In this document: positions 46,914 to 56,230 of the stretch, piece after piece
How the letters are laid out: each line of letters begins with the position of its first letter
Numbering within the stretch: the first letter of the stretch is position 1
Source: DATEPR01 sp036273855
Lineage (GTDB): Bacteria > Actinomycetota > Actinomycetes > Mycobacteriales > Pseudonocardiaceae
Assembly: GCA_036273855.1 (NCBI GenBank)
Contig: DASUGU010000017.1
Location: forward strand, 72,891-136,890
DNA length: 64,000 nucleotides
Direction of reading: 5' to 3'
The notes under the pieces: generated by a model
What the model was told of the DNA's origin: nothing
The model's input: only the letters and a program-made list of their open reading frames with translations
The model's database searches: none
Position numbers and translations under genes: made by a program

Positions 46914-47779
46914 GTGGCGGATCCGTCGCTGAAAGTCCTGACCGGCATGCTCGACAGCTGGAATATGTCGGCGATGTCGACCAGATCGTCGTCCACGGAG
47001 GCTGCGCAGCCCCCGTTGGCCAAGGTGTCGAGCATTCTACGGGTGGCCTTGACCTGGGCGCGCAACGTCTGGTTGGCGTAGATGACCACCCGGAAACCGA
47101 GGCTGTGCAGTTCCGTCTCGGTGATCGTGGTGTAGGTCGTCGGAATGGCCACCAACGGCGTGGCCCGGTTCCAGTGCCGGGCGAATCGAACAATCTCCTC
47201 CGGAATACTGCTGCGACTGTGCACGAGTACCAGGTCGGCCCCTGCCTCGGCATAGCAGTTCGCACGTTCCATGGCTTCGTCCATGCCCATCCCGGAAATG
47301 AGTGCCTCGGTTCGCGCGATCAGCAGAAAATCATTGTCCCGTTGCGCGGACTTCCCGGCATCGATCTTGTCGACGAATGCCGGGATCGAGACGAGCGGGT
47401 GCTCGACATCGGCGAAGCTGTTGGCCTTGGGGAACACCTTGTCCTCGATGCAGACGGCCGCGATGCCGCGCGCCTCGTACCGTCGCACCATGTGTTCGAC
47501 GTTGCGGGGACCACCGAATCCGGTGTCGCAGTCGGCGATGACCGGCAGGTCCACCGCCTGGACCATGCTCTCGGCGGTGTCGAGATACTCGGTCATCGTC
47601 ACGCAGCCCATGTCCGGCACGCCGCGGCTGGCCGACAGCGTCAGCCCGGATTCCCAGATGGCTTCGAATCCCGCGTTCTCGGCCAGGCGGGCCGCGAGCG
47701 CGTCGTGGCAGCCCACGGCCCGGACCAGTCGACCGGATGCGATGGCTGAGCGCAGTCTGAATCTCGTGTCGTCCCTCAT
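46910..47779 (-). CDS. pepM: phosphoenolpyruvate phosphomutase
   Basis: 289 residues. The hallmark EDKVFPKANS (residues 112-121) distinguishes PEP mutase from other isocitrate-lyase-superfamily enzymes; IADCDTGFGG (Asp83, Asp85) binds Mg. It rearranges PEP to phosphonopyruvate, forming the C-P bond; this is the defining gene of a phosphonate cluster. It overlaps ppd and the HEPD/MPnS-like gene with ATGA-type overlaps. Confidence 0.96.
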   Translation of the reverse strand: MRDDTRFRLRSAIASGRLVRAVGCHDALAARLAENAGFEAIWESGLTLSASRGVPDMGCVTMTEYLDTAESMVQAVDLPVIADCDTGFGGPRNVEHMVRRYEARGIAAVCIEDKVFPKANSFADVEHPLVSIPAFVDKIDAGKSAQRDNDFLLIARTEALISGMGMDEAMERANCYAEAGADLVLVHSRSSIPEEIVRFARHWNRATPLVAIPTTYTTITETELHSLGFRVVIYANQTLRAQVKATRRMLDTLANGGCAASVDDDLVDIADIFQLSSMPVRTFSDGSAT

Positions 47780-49245
47780 GCGACTCCGTCCCGCGCCGTG
47801 TACCAGACCCGATCCTCACTGAGATATCTCCGCAGAGCCTGCGGGGCGAAACCGGCCACCACCGCCCGAGACCTGCTACCGACCGCCCCACCCACGCGCA
47901 GGACGACGACCGTCGCTTCCTCTCCGGGCGGCACGGCGAAGGAGAGCCCGACCCCCGGCACCACATAGAGGGAATCGCCGCTACCGAGGACCTCCTGATG
48001 GTCCTGCCCCGCGAAGGTCCACCTGATGTCGAGTGAGTTCGCCGACAATACGTAGAGATACGAGTGCTGATGTGTCGCGATTCGTTCGCCGGGCCCCGAA
48101 TCCAGTACGGTCAGTTCCAGCGCGGACGTGTCCTCGTTGAACGAATCGTGCGCGAGCCGACGGACCCGATAGGACGGCGGATAGTGCCATTCGATGCTCG
48201 CCGCCCGGCGGGCCAGGTTCACCGTTGCCGTCGGGTCGTCGAGAACGGGCAGCAGCGCCGACCGGGGCACGCCCAGAGCGGACGCCAGCAGCCCGAGTTC
48301 CGCGAGACTGGCGGTGTCCGGACGGCTGGCGAGGTCGGCCACCCGCTCGGCGGGCAGATCGGTTCTCGCGGCCAGTTCGTCCGTGGTCATCAACTGGCTG
48401 TTCATGACGCCCGGCAGCGGCGACCGATCCGAATGCCCGGCCATCAGTGAATGGCACGCTTCGGCGCCGAGTGCGGACAGTTCCTGCTGCGGATCGCCGA
48501 CCAGTCCGGTGCCGTAGGTCAACGCGAGAATATGCGCCGGCCGCAGACCTCTTGCCGTGAAGGAATGCGGTGCCCAGGGAGCACCCCACACGCTGTCACC
48601 GGTGCTCATCGCCACGCAGTGCCGGCGGCCGGCACGATCCTGGAAGTAGTAGTTGATGTCTCCGACGAAATAGGTGAACTGGTACAGCAGATGGCCTTCG
48701 TTCCACGCGACCCGGCTGTTGTCCGGACTGCTGTCGTCGACATGCACCAGCATTTCGATCAGCTCGGGCCGATAGGACGCGAGCCGGGTGGTGGCCGTGT
48801 CGCAGTAACGGTAGTAAGGACCACTGCCGCGATCGATGATCCGCCCGCTGGCCTGTGACGACTCGGCGCCGACGACGAGTACCCCTCGGGGAACGTCGTT
48901 GTGCACGGGCAGCAGGTCGCGCTCGTTGACCGGCCAGCGGCGTGCGACGTGTTCGATGAAGGCCCAGGTCACCGGCAGTTGTCCGGTCACGTACCTGGCG
49001 AAGCTGCCCGGCTCCAGACCGAGTTCCGTGTCCGCATCCGCGTCATTGCGTTTGAGGTCGTTCGCGATCGATCGCAGCAAGGCTGCCATTCTCGCCGCGA
49101 ATCCGTCGGCACCGTCGATCGGCGACAGAGCCTGGCCCGCCAACACAGCATTATCCGGCACCAAAGACAACGGTGGCCCTCCGTTTGCAGATTCGCCCGG
49201 TGCGGCTTCACCCGGCGGGGCGGCCGCGGACACAATCGGAATCAA
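47776..49245 (-). CDS. HEPD/methylphosphonate synthase family enzyme with MPnS-type His-Gln-His ligands
   Basis: About 489 residues from a TTG at 49245; the start is uncertain and the protein may begin later, e.g. at Met53. Helix-turn-helix-like and cupin parts alternate (HTH, cupin, HTH, cupin), as in HEPD (PhpD) and MPnS. In the first cupin, WNEGHLLYQ gives His185-x3-Gln189, and GAPWAPHSF gives His227. These spacings (4 and 38) match MPnS His148/Gln152/His190, while the position of the HEPD glutamate ligand (six residues before the last His) is Gly221. It therefore likely converts 2-hydroxyethylphosphonate to methylphosphonate. The second cupin carries THQHSYLYVL. Confidence 0.8.
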   Translation of the reverse strand: MIPIVSAAAPPGEAAPGESANGGPPLSLVPDNAVLAGQALSPIDGADGFAARMAALLRSIANDLKRNDADADTELGLEPGSFARYVTGQLPVTWAFIEHVARRWPVNERDLLPVHNDVPRGVLVVGAESSQASGRIIDRGSGPYYRYCDTATTRLASYRPELIEMLVHVDDSSPDNSRVAWNEGHLLYQFTYFVGDINYYFQDRAGRRHCVAMSTGDSVWGAPWAPHSFTARGLRPAHILALTYGTGLVGDPQQELSALGAEACHSLMAGHSDRSPLPGVMNSQLMTTDELAARTDLPAERVADLASRPDTASLAELGLLASALGVPRSALLPVLDDPTATVNLARRAASIEWHYPPSYRVRRLAHDSFNEDTSALELTVLDSGPGERIATHQHSYLYVLSANSLDIRWTFAGQDHQEVLGSGDSLYVVPGVGLSFAVPPGEEATVVVLRVGGAVGSRSRAVVAGFAPQALRRYLSEDRVWYTARDGVA

Positions 49246-49558
49246 TCACCGCAAGGGACGCCTGGGTCAGGGCGTTGCGTTATTCGCCATCACGCTGCGT
49301 GGTTTCTGCCAATTAGGCGCGGGACCCGGCGCGCCACCCTGTTGTCACGTTTCACGGTATCCGTAGAAATGTAAGCCTGACGTCATGACAGCGCAAGAGT
49401 CACGTTTCGTGATCCGGAATTTCCGGGCGTGTCGGTACGTGACCCCTCGCGAAAATCGAGCGGTCGGCGTGTCTTCGCTGGTGAGCCGAGCGCCACCGCC
49501 GCGACCGGTGTTTGACTGGCGTGCGGCACCAGTTGGACACCAGCGGTTCGCCTGCCCG
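49246..49558. promoter_or_regulatory. intergenic promoter region before the phosphonate operon
   Basis: A 313-base gap between PqqD and the HEPD/MPnS-like gene, the largest gap in the cluster, without a supported gene. It holds a direct repeat GTCACGTTTC at 49344-49353 and 49399-49408. It probably contains the promoter for the long downstream operon. Confidence 0.45.
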
Positions 49559-49861
49559 TCACATCGGTTCCGGCAGCAACATGGTGTGCGCCAACAGTTC
49601 GGCCAACACCTCGGCGGCGTCCGCGGTCGCCTCGGCCACGTCGATGTCGTACTCCGCTGCCAGCAGCGCACCGATCTCGCCGACCGTCCGCGTTCCGTCC
49701 ACCTGGCGGAAGACGAAGCCCGCTGATTCGGACAACTCCAGCGAGGTGCCGTCGGCGGCGACGATCAGGCGGCCACCGGAGTTGCGCACCCGCATGTCGA
49801 ACCGTGGCCCGAGGACCCGATCGGACCCCGGCACGACACCGCCCATGGCCGCCGCGCTCAC
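49559..49861 (-). CDS. PqqD-family RRE protein
   Basis: 100 residues from a GTG at 49861 that overlaps the upstream stop (GTGA) and follows GGAGG. After a short head the PqqD fold reads FDMRVRNSGGRLIVAADGTSL, LSESAGFVFRQVDGTRTVGE and IGALLAAEYDIDVAEATADAAE, ending HTMLLPEP. Such RiPP recognition elements bind leader peptides and present them to modifying enzymes. Its partner is likely one of the tiny peptides in the cluster. Confidence 0.75.
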   Translation of the reverse strand: MSAAAMGGVVPGSDRVLGPRFDMRVRNSGGRLIVAADGTSLELSESAGFVFRQVDGTRTVGEIGALLAAEYDIDVAEATADAAEVLAELLAHTMLLPEPM

Positions 49862-50637
49862 ACACTCACCTCCAGCGATACCTGACGGCAGGCCCGCAGC
49901 GCCTCGATCACCCACGCCGCGGGGTCGGCCGGGTCGTAGGACCGCATGGTCTCCAACGCCCAATAGTCCTCATAGGACAGCAGGGTCGGGTTGGCGGCCT
50001 GGAACCTGCGGGCCCGCCACTTCGGGTTGTGGTTGTATTCACCGTGGTGCGCCAACAGCGCGTCCATCGCGTGCCCGAACGCGGTCCTGGCGGAGAGCAC
50101 CGCGCTGTGCAGGTCGTCGCAGGCCAGTTGGCCGACGGCGTCCTCCGCGTACGAGTCGGCGTACATCAGCTCATAGGACACCCGGATCACGGCGAACGCC
50201 GAGTCGGCGAGCGCCTTCCGCCGGGCGCTCAGCCAGTCGCCGCCCAGCCCGTCGACCCCGTGGCCGAACCTTTCCAGCAGGGCGATCTCGGGCGATGCCA
50301 GCCTGCTGCCCGCGTTTCCGCCCGCTTCGTAGGCTTCCCAGGAGACCTTGGCCATGACCTGGTCGACCTGGCTGTCCAGCCAGTAGTGCAGATCCCAGGC
50401 CACGCCGTCCAACCGAGTCGACTCGCCGACGACCGTGGCCGGCTCCAGCCCGACGCTGGTGTACACCGCCGTGTCACTACGCCATTCCTCGTCCGACACG
50501 ACATAGACGTCGACGTCGCTGGACGAGTTGCCCCAGCCGCGCACCAGCGATCCCGCGGCGAACACGCATCGGCTGGTGGCGGGCACGAGACCGGCGGCCA
50601 CCAGATCGGTGATCCGGGCGCGATAGTCGATGGTCAT
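49858..50637 (-). CDS. nucleotidyltransferase-domain protein
   Basis: 259 residues from the ATG at 50637. The segment CVFAAGSLVRGWGNSSSDVD followed by VYVV is the GS-x10-DxD pattern of the pol-beta nucleotidyltransferase fold (as in ANT-type and KNTase-like proteins), and the helical C-terminal part contains LAHHGEYNHNPKWRARRF. Substrate unknown; perhaps nucleotide activation of the phosphonate. Overlaps PqqD by four bases. Confidence 0.7.
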   Translation of the reverse strand: MTIDYRARITDLVAAGLVPATSRCVFAAGSLVRGWGNSSSDVDVYVVSDEEWRSDTAVYTSVGLEPATVVGESTRLDGVAWDLHYWLDSQVDQVMAKVSWEAYEAGGNAGSRLASPEIALLERFGHGVDGLGGDWLSARRKALADSAFAVIRVSYELMYADSYAEDAVGQLACDDLHSAVLSARTAFGHAMDALLAHHGEYNHNPKWRARRFQAANPTLLSYEDYWALETMRSYDPADPAAWVIEALRACRQVSLEVSV

Positions 50638-50695
50638 CGGACACCAACCCCCAACCCGACCGGCTCCACCGAACCGGTCGCTCGCTGATCGATAC

Positions 50696-51715
50696 TCAGG
50701 AAGAGACGTGCTCGTGCAGCAGCCCGGCTTCCTCGAACGCGGCGGCCGTACCGGGGTCGTCGAGTGCGCCGACCATGCCGAAGTACTGAACAACCGGTGA
50801 CGCGGCCACGGCCGCGTCACTGACGACGCAGTCGACCGGCCACGACTCGAGGAGCACCTGTTCCGTCGCGTCAGCGGCGAGACCGCAGGAACGCAGGCAG
50901 GCGCCGATCTGGAAGTAGTCCGGTTCCAGGAACGCGAAGACGATCTCGGGCAGCAGCGGGCCGACCGCCTGCCGCTGCGCCGTGGTGAGTGCCGGCCAGA
51001 GGTGCCGCAGCAGCGTCCGGAAGTAGACGTGGTGGCGCCCCTCGTCCTCGCCGTGATCACGTACCAGGTCGCGGACGGCGTCCGGCAGGCGCGTGTCGCG
51101 GGGGATGTCGGCGAGGATCCCGGTGGTGAGGGTCTCGCTGACGATCGCGAACAGCAGGCTCTCCAGGCCGCGCGCCGCAGCCGGCAGGCGGTTGCGCACC
51201 ATGTCCAGGCGGCCGACGAACGCCTGCGTGCCGGAGCGGGGTCGAGGCACGCCGGTGCGTGCCTCGACCTGTTCGGCGAAGTCGTAGGAGAACTGTGCGT
51301 GCCACGCCTCGTCGGTCACGATCTTGAACGCGTCCGCCCGCATCCGTTCCGGCAGGTCCAATCCGGCCCGGCCCCGGCTGATCCGCCCCGCGACCGGGAT
51401 CACGGCGAGTTCCTCGAGTTCGGTGGTGAAGTCCAGATAGCCGTACAGGCGGCACACGAGGAGCCGCCGGACGAACTCCGCCCCCTCGTCCCGCACCAGT
51501 CGGTGGTTCACCGCCGGTAGCAGTTCGGGTGGGAAATAGATGGCGTCGTCGGCGGGCTCACCGAGTGTTCTTCGTGGTTTTCGGCGTACGCCCGACCGTT
51601 CGTCCCAGCGGAGGAACGCACTCCGGTACTCCGCCAGTTGCCGCACGGCCGCCTGCTGCCGGTGCCTGCGGACCTGCACCAGTTCGGCGAGCGCGTGTTC
51701 TCGGTACATTGGCAT
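50696..51715 (-). CDS. AurF-like di-iron oxygenase
   Basis: 339 residues from the ATG at 51715, after GGGGAG. The di-iron ligand set of AurF (p-aminobenzoate N-oxygenase; Glu101, Glu136, His139, Glu196, His223, Glu227, His230) can be placed at Glu101, Glu136 (DEAWHAQ), His139, Glu194 (SETLTT), His221 (HGEDEGRHH), Glu225 and His228. These enzymes oxidise amines to nitro or hydroxylamine groups or hydroxylate substrates. The cluster may therefore contain an N-oxidised group. Confidence 0.85.
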   Translation of the reverse strand: MPMYREHALAELVQVRRHRQQAAVRQLAEYRSAFLRWDERSGVRRKPRRTLGEPADDAIYFPPELLPAVNHRLVRDEGAEFVRRLLVCRLYGYLDFTTELEELAVIPVAGRISRGRAGLDLPERMRADAFKIVTDEAWHAQFSYDFAEQVEARTGVPRPRSGTQAFVGRLDMVRNRLPAAARGLESLLFAIVSETLTTGILADIPRDTRLPDAVRDLVRDHGEDEGRHHVYFRTLLRHLWPALTTAQRQAVGPLLPEIVFAFLEPDYFQIGACLRSCGLAADATEQVLLESWPVDCVVSDAAVAASPVVQYFGMVGALDDPGTAAAFEEAGLLHEHVSS

Positions 51716-51814
51716 GCGCTCCCCGCGGCTATTGCTGAGACCGTGGTGCAACGCTAGACAGTCCGGGTGTCAGCCACGACTGATTCGACCGTCGCCGAAT
51801 GTCCGGTCGAGAGG

Positions 51815-52795
51815 TCAGGTCCGCGGATCGGCCGATCGGCCCTGGGCTTCGAGGCGTTCGGCGAATTCGTACCAGGTCGACGCGATGTCTCTGGCCAGCG
51901 GGGCGACGATGCCGGCGCAGTGAGCCGGAATCAGGTCGTGCAGCCGCTGCCACTGTCCTCTGCTCCGCAAATGCACGTTCAATTGCCGCAGCAGTGCCCG
52001 GCCGGCGGCGTTGAACCGCAGCGACGGATCGGTCGCCAGCAGTCGCAGGGCGACGGTGACGTCCGCCTCGTGTTCGGGTGGCGTGACGGGTCTGTCCGGA
52101 AGGTCCTCGAACGTCGGGCCGGCCCCCGCCTCCGCATCCTCGGCGTTCTCATCGGACAGGCGCTGCCGGACCCGCATGACGGTCGACGGCGACACTCCGG
52201 CGTTCCTGGCTATCTCGCGCAGCGACGCGTCGGGCCGCTCGCGGACCAGTTCGGCCACCCTGGCGCGGACGGCGACGTTGTCGACCGGACGGGACCGGCC
52301 GTCCCTGCCGACCCGCGTCGCGGTCGCCGCATGGTCCGCGGTGCCACGCAGTTGGGCGACGGTCCGGCGGGACAGGCCGCTGACCGAGGCGATCCGCCTG
52401 TCCGACCACTGGGGATGCGTCGCGATGATCCTGGTGACCGCGGCAACCCGATCGTCGTGCGACAACGGCAGGCCGTACCGCACGTTCGTGGCGACGGCCA
52501 GCACGAACGCGTCGTCCACGGCACCGTCGTAGAAGCACACCTCGATCTCCGTCTCGCCGCGGAGCATGGCGGCTCGCAGGCGGTGCATGCCGTCGATGAC
52601 CCGGTTGGAGGCGCGGTGCACGGTGATGGGTGGGAAAGCGGCCGGGGAAGCGGCCAGCGAGTTGACGTGGGCGGTGTCCTCCCCGGCCAACCGGGGTGAG
52701 TCCGCGGGGCGTAACGAGGCGATCGGAACCCTGGCTGTCGCCGCGGGCTCCTGACGTGACTGGTCGGTGGCGGTCGACGGCGGTTGCACTGGCAT
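51815..52795 (-). CDS. StrR/NovG-like pathway activator with ParB-type N domain
   Basis: 326 residues. After the ATG at 52795 (ribosome site GGGGGA) comes VPIASLRPADSPRLAGEDTA and IDGMHRLRAAMLRGE, the ParB-like domain of StrR, NovG and related cluster-specific activators. The helix-turn-helix region follows: LSHDDRVAAVTRIIATHPQW, SDRRIASVSGLSRRTVAQLR and a second one, SLREIARNAGVSPSTVMRVR. It probably activates the cluster promoters, such as the one in the 49246-49558 gap. Confidence 0.85.
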   Translation of the reverse strand: MPVQPPSTATDQSRQEPAATARVPIASLRPADSPRLAGEDTAHVNSLAASPAAFPPITVHRASNRVIDGMHRLRAAMLRGETEIEVCFYDGAVDDAFVLAVATNVRYGLPLSHDDRVAAVTRIIATHPQWSDRRIASVSGLSRRTVAQLRGTADHAATATRVGRDGRSRPVDNVAVRARVAELVRERPDASLREIARNAGVSPSTVMRVRQRLSDENAEDAEAGAGPTFEDLPDRPVTPPEHEADVTVALRLLATDPSLRFNAAGRALLRQLNVHLRSRGQWQRLHDLIPAHCAGIVAPLARDIASTWYEFAERLEAQGRSADPRT

Positions 52796-52925
52796 GGTCC
52801 ATCCCCCAAAGGAAGACCCGGGTTGATGAGCTGCGTGGACGGTCTGGGTGGGTGGGTCCGACAACTCATTGAGTCCGATGGCGGCGCACGGGCCACGGCA
52901 TGGCCGGCTTCGTCCGGCCGCGTCG

Positions 52926-54209
52926 TCATGGCGCCTCACCGGCCAGCAGATCCGTCGGGTCCCGGTGGGCCGGCGGGGTCACGGACTCGAAGAAGTAGCG
53001 GTAGCGGAAACAGACCATGGCCACGGCGAGCTGGCCGACCGCGGCCACCCCCAGCGTCGCCCGGGTGCCGATCACCACAGCGAGCCAGCCGGCCAGCAGT
53101 GCGCCCAGCGGCATGGCGCCCCGGGTGACCGTCCGCATCACCCCGTACACCGCGCCCAGGACGTCGTGGTTGACGACGATCTGCCGGACCGACAACGACG
53201 CGACGCCGTGCACGGTCGTGCCGAAGACGATGCCGAACTGGCCGACCGCCACCAGTGCGGCCGCCAGCCACCGGGGTCCCTGCGCCGCCGTCACGACCGC
53301 CTCGCCGGCGGCGGCCACCATCAGGCTGACCGCGATCGACGCCGGCATCCCCCAGCTGGACACCAGTCTGGTGGTGGCGGCTCCGCCCACGACGCCGCCA
53401 ATCGCCCCGACGGAGAGGACGACCCCGTAGACGAAACCGCTCTCCCCGAGATCCCGCACCATGAACAGCAACGTGACCGTCACGGCGAACCCGGAGAAGA
53501 AGTTGTAGCCCGTTCCGTCGAACGCCAGCAGCCGCAGCGCGCGATGCCGCCACACCTGCGTCGCGGACGCCCAGAACGGTTGCCCCACCTGACCGTCGTC
53601 CTTCGGCTCCGGCACCCCCGTCACCGGCAGCAGCCGGGTCACGACCGCTGAGAAGAGGAAACTCGCGGCGTCTCCCAGCAGTGCGTTGGCCGCGCCGATG
53701 GTCGACACGAGCAGCGCGCCGATGCCGGGGCCGCCGACCTGGGCCGCCGAGTAGGACGTCTCCAACCGCCCGTTCGCCAGCACCAGTTGTTCCTGCGGCA
53801 CCAACCGTGGCACGTAGGTCACGTAGGCGATGTCGGCCGCGACGGTCAACAGGCCCAGCAGGAAGCCTACGGCGGCCAGGACTCCGATGCCGAGGCCGCC
53901 GGTCAGCGCCGCCAGCGGCACCGCCGTCAACAGGACCGCCCGGACGACATCGGCGGTCACCAGCACGCGGCGTTTCGACACCCTGTCGACGTAGGGGCCG
54001 ATGACCAGCCCGGCGAGCAGGTTCGGCACCCGTTGCGCGGCGGCGATGAGGCCCATCTGCACGGGGGACGCGTGCAGGTTGACGACGGCGATCAGCGGAA
54101 ACGCGACGTACGTGATCTCCGAACCGACGAACGAGACGGACTGGGCGGTGAAGAACCCGAGGAACGACGTCCGCCAGATGCTCGACCCGCGCCGCTGACC
54201 GTCGCTCAT
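52926..54209 (-). CDS. MFS transporter (exporter type), second copy
   Basis: About 427 residues from the ATG at 54209, overlapping the next gene start. Twelve transmembrane segments; the cytoplasmic loop after segment 2 reads YVDRVSKRRVLVTADVVRAV, and the second half starts VWRHRALRLLAFDGTGYNFF. It resembles the 33430-34722 MFS protein in family but not in detail, so the cluster has two exporters, perhaps for product and self-protection. Confidence 0.85.
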   Translation of the reverse strand: MSDGQRRGSSIWRTSFLGFFTAQSVSFVGSEITYVAFPLIAVVNLHASPVQMGLIAAAQRVPNLLAGLVIGPYVDRVSKRRVLVTADVVRAVLLTAVPLAALTGGLGIGVLAAVGFLLGLLTVAADIAYVTYVPRLVPQEQLVLANGRLETSYSAAQVGGPGIGALLVSTIGAANALLGDAASFLFSAVVTRLLPVTGVPEPKDDGQVGQPFWASATQVWRHRALRLLAFDGTGYNFFSGFAVTVTLLFMVRDLGESGFVYGVVLSVGAIGGVVGGAATTRLVSSWGMPASIAVSLMVAAAGEAVVTAAQGPRWLAAALVAVGQFGIVFGTTVHGVASLSVRQIVVNHDVLGAVYGVMRTVTRGAMPLGALLAGWLAVVIGTRATLGVAAVGQLAVAMVCFRYRYFFESVTPPAHRDPTDLLAGEAP

Positions 54210-55348
54210 CCCGCCGACCGCGCTTCCGTGGTCGAGGGCAGCCACGATTCGGGTACGTCACCGCCCGCCGACAGCACGAACCGACCGGCCGGCGTCGACA
54301 GCATGCCCAGCGGCCCTGCGAACTCGAGTCGCTGCTCCACGACCGGGGGCTCGTCGGGCAACGGGATACCGAACATCGCCAGGCCCGACTCGTAGACGCG
54401 GCGCGCGCCGAGCATGCCCTGCAACCGCGTGAGGACGCGGTCGGCGAGCGGAGCGACGCCCTCCCGATCCCTGATCCGTTTGGCGGCCCGCAGTGCACAC
54501 CACCACACGGGATGCCGAGCCGACCGAACCGATGGCCGAGTGCCGGGCCGGTGCACGGCCCGGGGCCCGGGCACCGACGCCCGCCGGACGGCGGGGTTGG
54601 CCCGCAGCGCCTCGGCGAGCCGGTTCCACTCGACGGCGACGCCGTGCCGTTCGACCAGATCGATCACCGCATCCTCGGCGGACCGGTCGGCGAGGTGATC
54701 GAGCAACAACGCGGCGTCCAGCAGGTCGCGGGCACCGAACGGCCGGCCGACACCCTCCTCCACCAGCAGGAGCAACGCCAGCGACGCCGAGTCGGTCGCC
54801 GTCAGGTCGAGCCCGCGGGAGGCGACGGACCAGTGGTCACCCTCCAGCGGATCGGTGGTGACCTCGATCCGGTCCGGCATCGGATCACCGCGGTCCTGGG
54901 TCAGCACGACGGTGATCTCCGGCCCGGATCGCCGCGACGACCCGCGTGCCCACACCGCGTCCACCTCCCAGTCCGCCGCGAGCAGGCTGGCCGTCACCTG
55001 CCACAGGGTCGCCACGTCGTCGGCGACCAGATCCAGATCGTCCTGCTGCCGAACGAGATGTGCCGGATAGAGCATCCGAGTGGCACTGCCCTTCAGGGCC
55101 CACACGCTCGGGTGCGCCGCACAGATCGACCGCAGCATGCGATCACTGCGGCCGATCCGCTGCGTGCTGCGGTCCAACGCGGCGGACTCGTCAGCGGCCA
55201 GCGCGGCGACCGCCGCCCGCGCGGACAACAGCGTCGGCAGGAACTTGTTCGGCCACGTCGCGGCGAGGTCGGTCAGATCGTGCGTCCTCGGCTGTGCGGC
55301 CCCCTGGGCGAGCAGCGCCTCCACCCGGCCGAGCGGCCAGTCGGTCAT
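54206..55348 (-). CDS. nucleotidyltransferase-fold protein (NTP_transf_5 type), second copy
   Basis: 380 residues from the ATG at 55348 (ATGA overlap with the upstream gene). Typical pieces are VWALKGSATRMLYPAHLVRQQ, then DDLDLVADDVATLWQV with the Asp-x-Asp of the fold, and SASLALLLLVEEGVGRPFGA. It belongs to the PF14907 family of unknown substrate, like the 43377-44576 protein, and is found in RiPP clusters. Role unknown. Confidence 0.65.
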   Translation of the reverse strand: MTDWPLGRVEALLAQGAAQPRTHDLTDLAATWPNKFLPTLLSARAAVAALAADESAALDRSTQRIGRSDRMLRSICAAHPSVWALKGSATRMLYPAHLVRQQDDLDLVADDVATLWQVTASLLAADWEVDAVWARGSSRRSGPEITVVLTQDRGDPMPDRIEVTTDPLEGDHWSVASRGLDLTATDSASLALLLLVEEGVGRPFGARDLLDAALLLDHLADRSAEDAVIDLVERHGVAVEWNRLAEALRANPAVRRASVPGPRAVHRPGTRPSVRSARHPVWWCALRAAKRIRDREGVAPLADRVLTRLQGMLGARRVYESGLAMFGIPLPDEPPVVEQRLEFAGPLGMLSTPAGRFVLSAGGDVPESWLPSTTEARSAG

Positions 55349-56160
55349 GATGTCACCCGCACTTCCGCCTGCCGGTTCGACCACACGTCGTAGAACGGCT
55401 GCCAGCCGTCGTCGAGAAGTTTGCGCTCGATCCGAGGGCCGCGCGGGTGGTCGTAGGTCACCCTGCCCAGCAACACCCGACCGGTCGCGATCGACCGGCG
55501 TACCGCTGCTGCCACGAGGCTGGTTTCCGCTCCGGACGGCGGTTTATCGGCGAACATCACATCGACGACCTCATCGCAGTCGAGTTCGGTGACCTCGTCG
55601 CATACGTCCTCGACGGCGGTCAGATGGCCGAGCCGCCGGCCGGTGTCGTCGGTGACCACCAGAGAACGCAGGGCGTCGGTGCCCACACCCAGTTCGGCGA
55701 CATAGTCCCGGGCCTGGTCAGCGGCCCGGGTCCCCAGTGCCGCGTAGCCTTCGGTGTAGCTGCGTTCCAGCAGATCCGTGACGAACGCGACGTCGTCGAC
55801 GCCGTCCGCATCGCGAACCCGGAACCGGGCATCGATCGTCGGCAGGTGATCGAGCACGAGATAGGCGATGCTCCTGATCAACCCGGCCGCGGCCGGGCCC
55901 GTCGCGGCCGGGCGGGTCCTGACCAGCAACGGCTGTGGGGCGAACCGTGTCATCAGGCCGGCGAGCACATCGGGGCGCTGCTCGATCTCCGGGTCGAGCG
56001 GCACGACGTAGACGTGGTCGGTGGCGTCGACCGGGTCGGTGAACGTCGTCGCCGCGTAGCGCAGGCCCGACGCCTGGTGCGTGAGCCCTTCCGCTCGGCA
56101 ATACGCGATGAAGTCCGGCGCGACGTCGACTCGCGCGGTTCGTACCCCCGGTTCACCCAT
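55345..56160 (-). CDS. GNAT-like protein, second gene of the cluster
   Basis: 271 residues from the ATG at 56160, preceded by GAGGAAGG. No domain is strongly recognisable. The C-terminal half, with AETSLVAAAVRRSIATGRV and KLLDDGWQPFYDVWSN, has the helix and strand order of a GNAT acyltransferase C-terminus; ADKPPSG before it is compatible. It follows a 14-codon peptide ORF by 70 bases. If GNAT-like, it could acylate the product or give self-resistance. Confidence 0.45.
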   Translation of the reverse strand: MGEPGVRTARVDVAPDFIAYCRAEGLTHQASGLRYAATTFTDPVDATDHVYVVPLDPEIEQRPDVLAGLMTRFAPQPLLVRTRPAATGPAAAGLIRSIAYLVLDHLPTIDARFRVRDADGVDDVAFVTDLLERSYTEGYAALGTRAADQARDYVAELGVGTDALRSLVVTDDTGRRLGHLTAVEDVCDEVTELDCDEVVDVMFADKPPSGAETSLVAAAVRRSIATGRVLLGRVTYDHPRGPRIERKLLDDGWQPFYDVWSNRQAEVRVTS

Positions 56161-56230
56161 TCCAGGCCTTCCTCGGAAGCGTGTGCACCGAGGCACGGGC
56201 CGCCTCGGCGCACACGCATTCGTAGCCGGA

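Noticed and set aside
47776..49245. Assignment as HEPD (hydroxymethylphosphonate producer)
   Set aside because: The glutamate ligand position is Gly221, and a Gln is present at +4 from the first His, matching MPnS instead.
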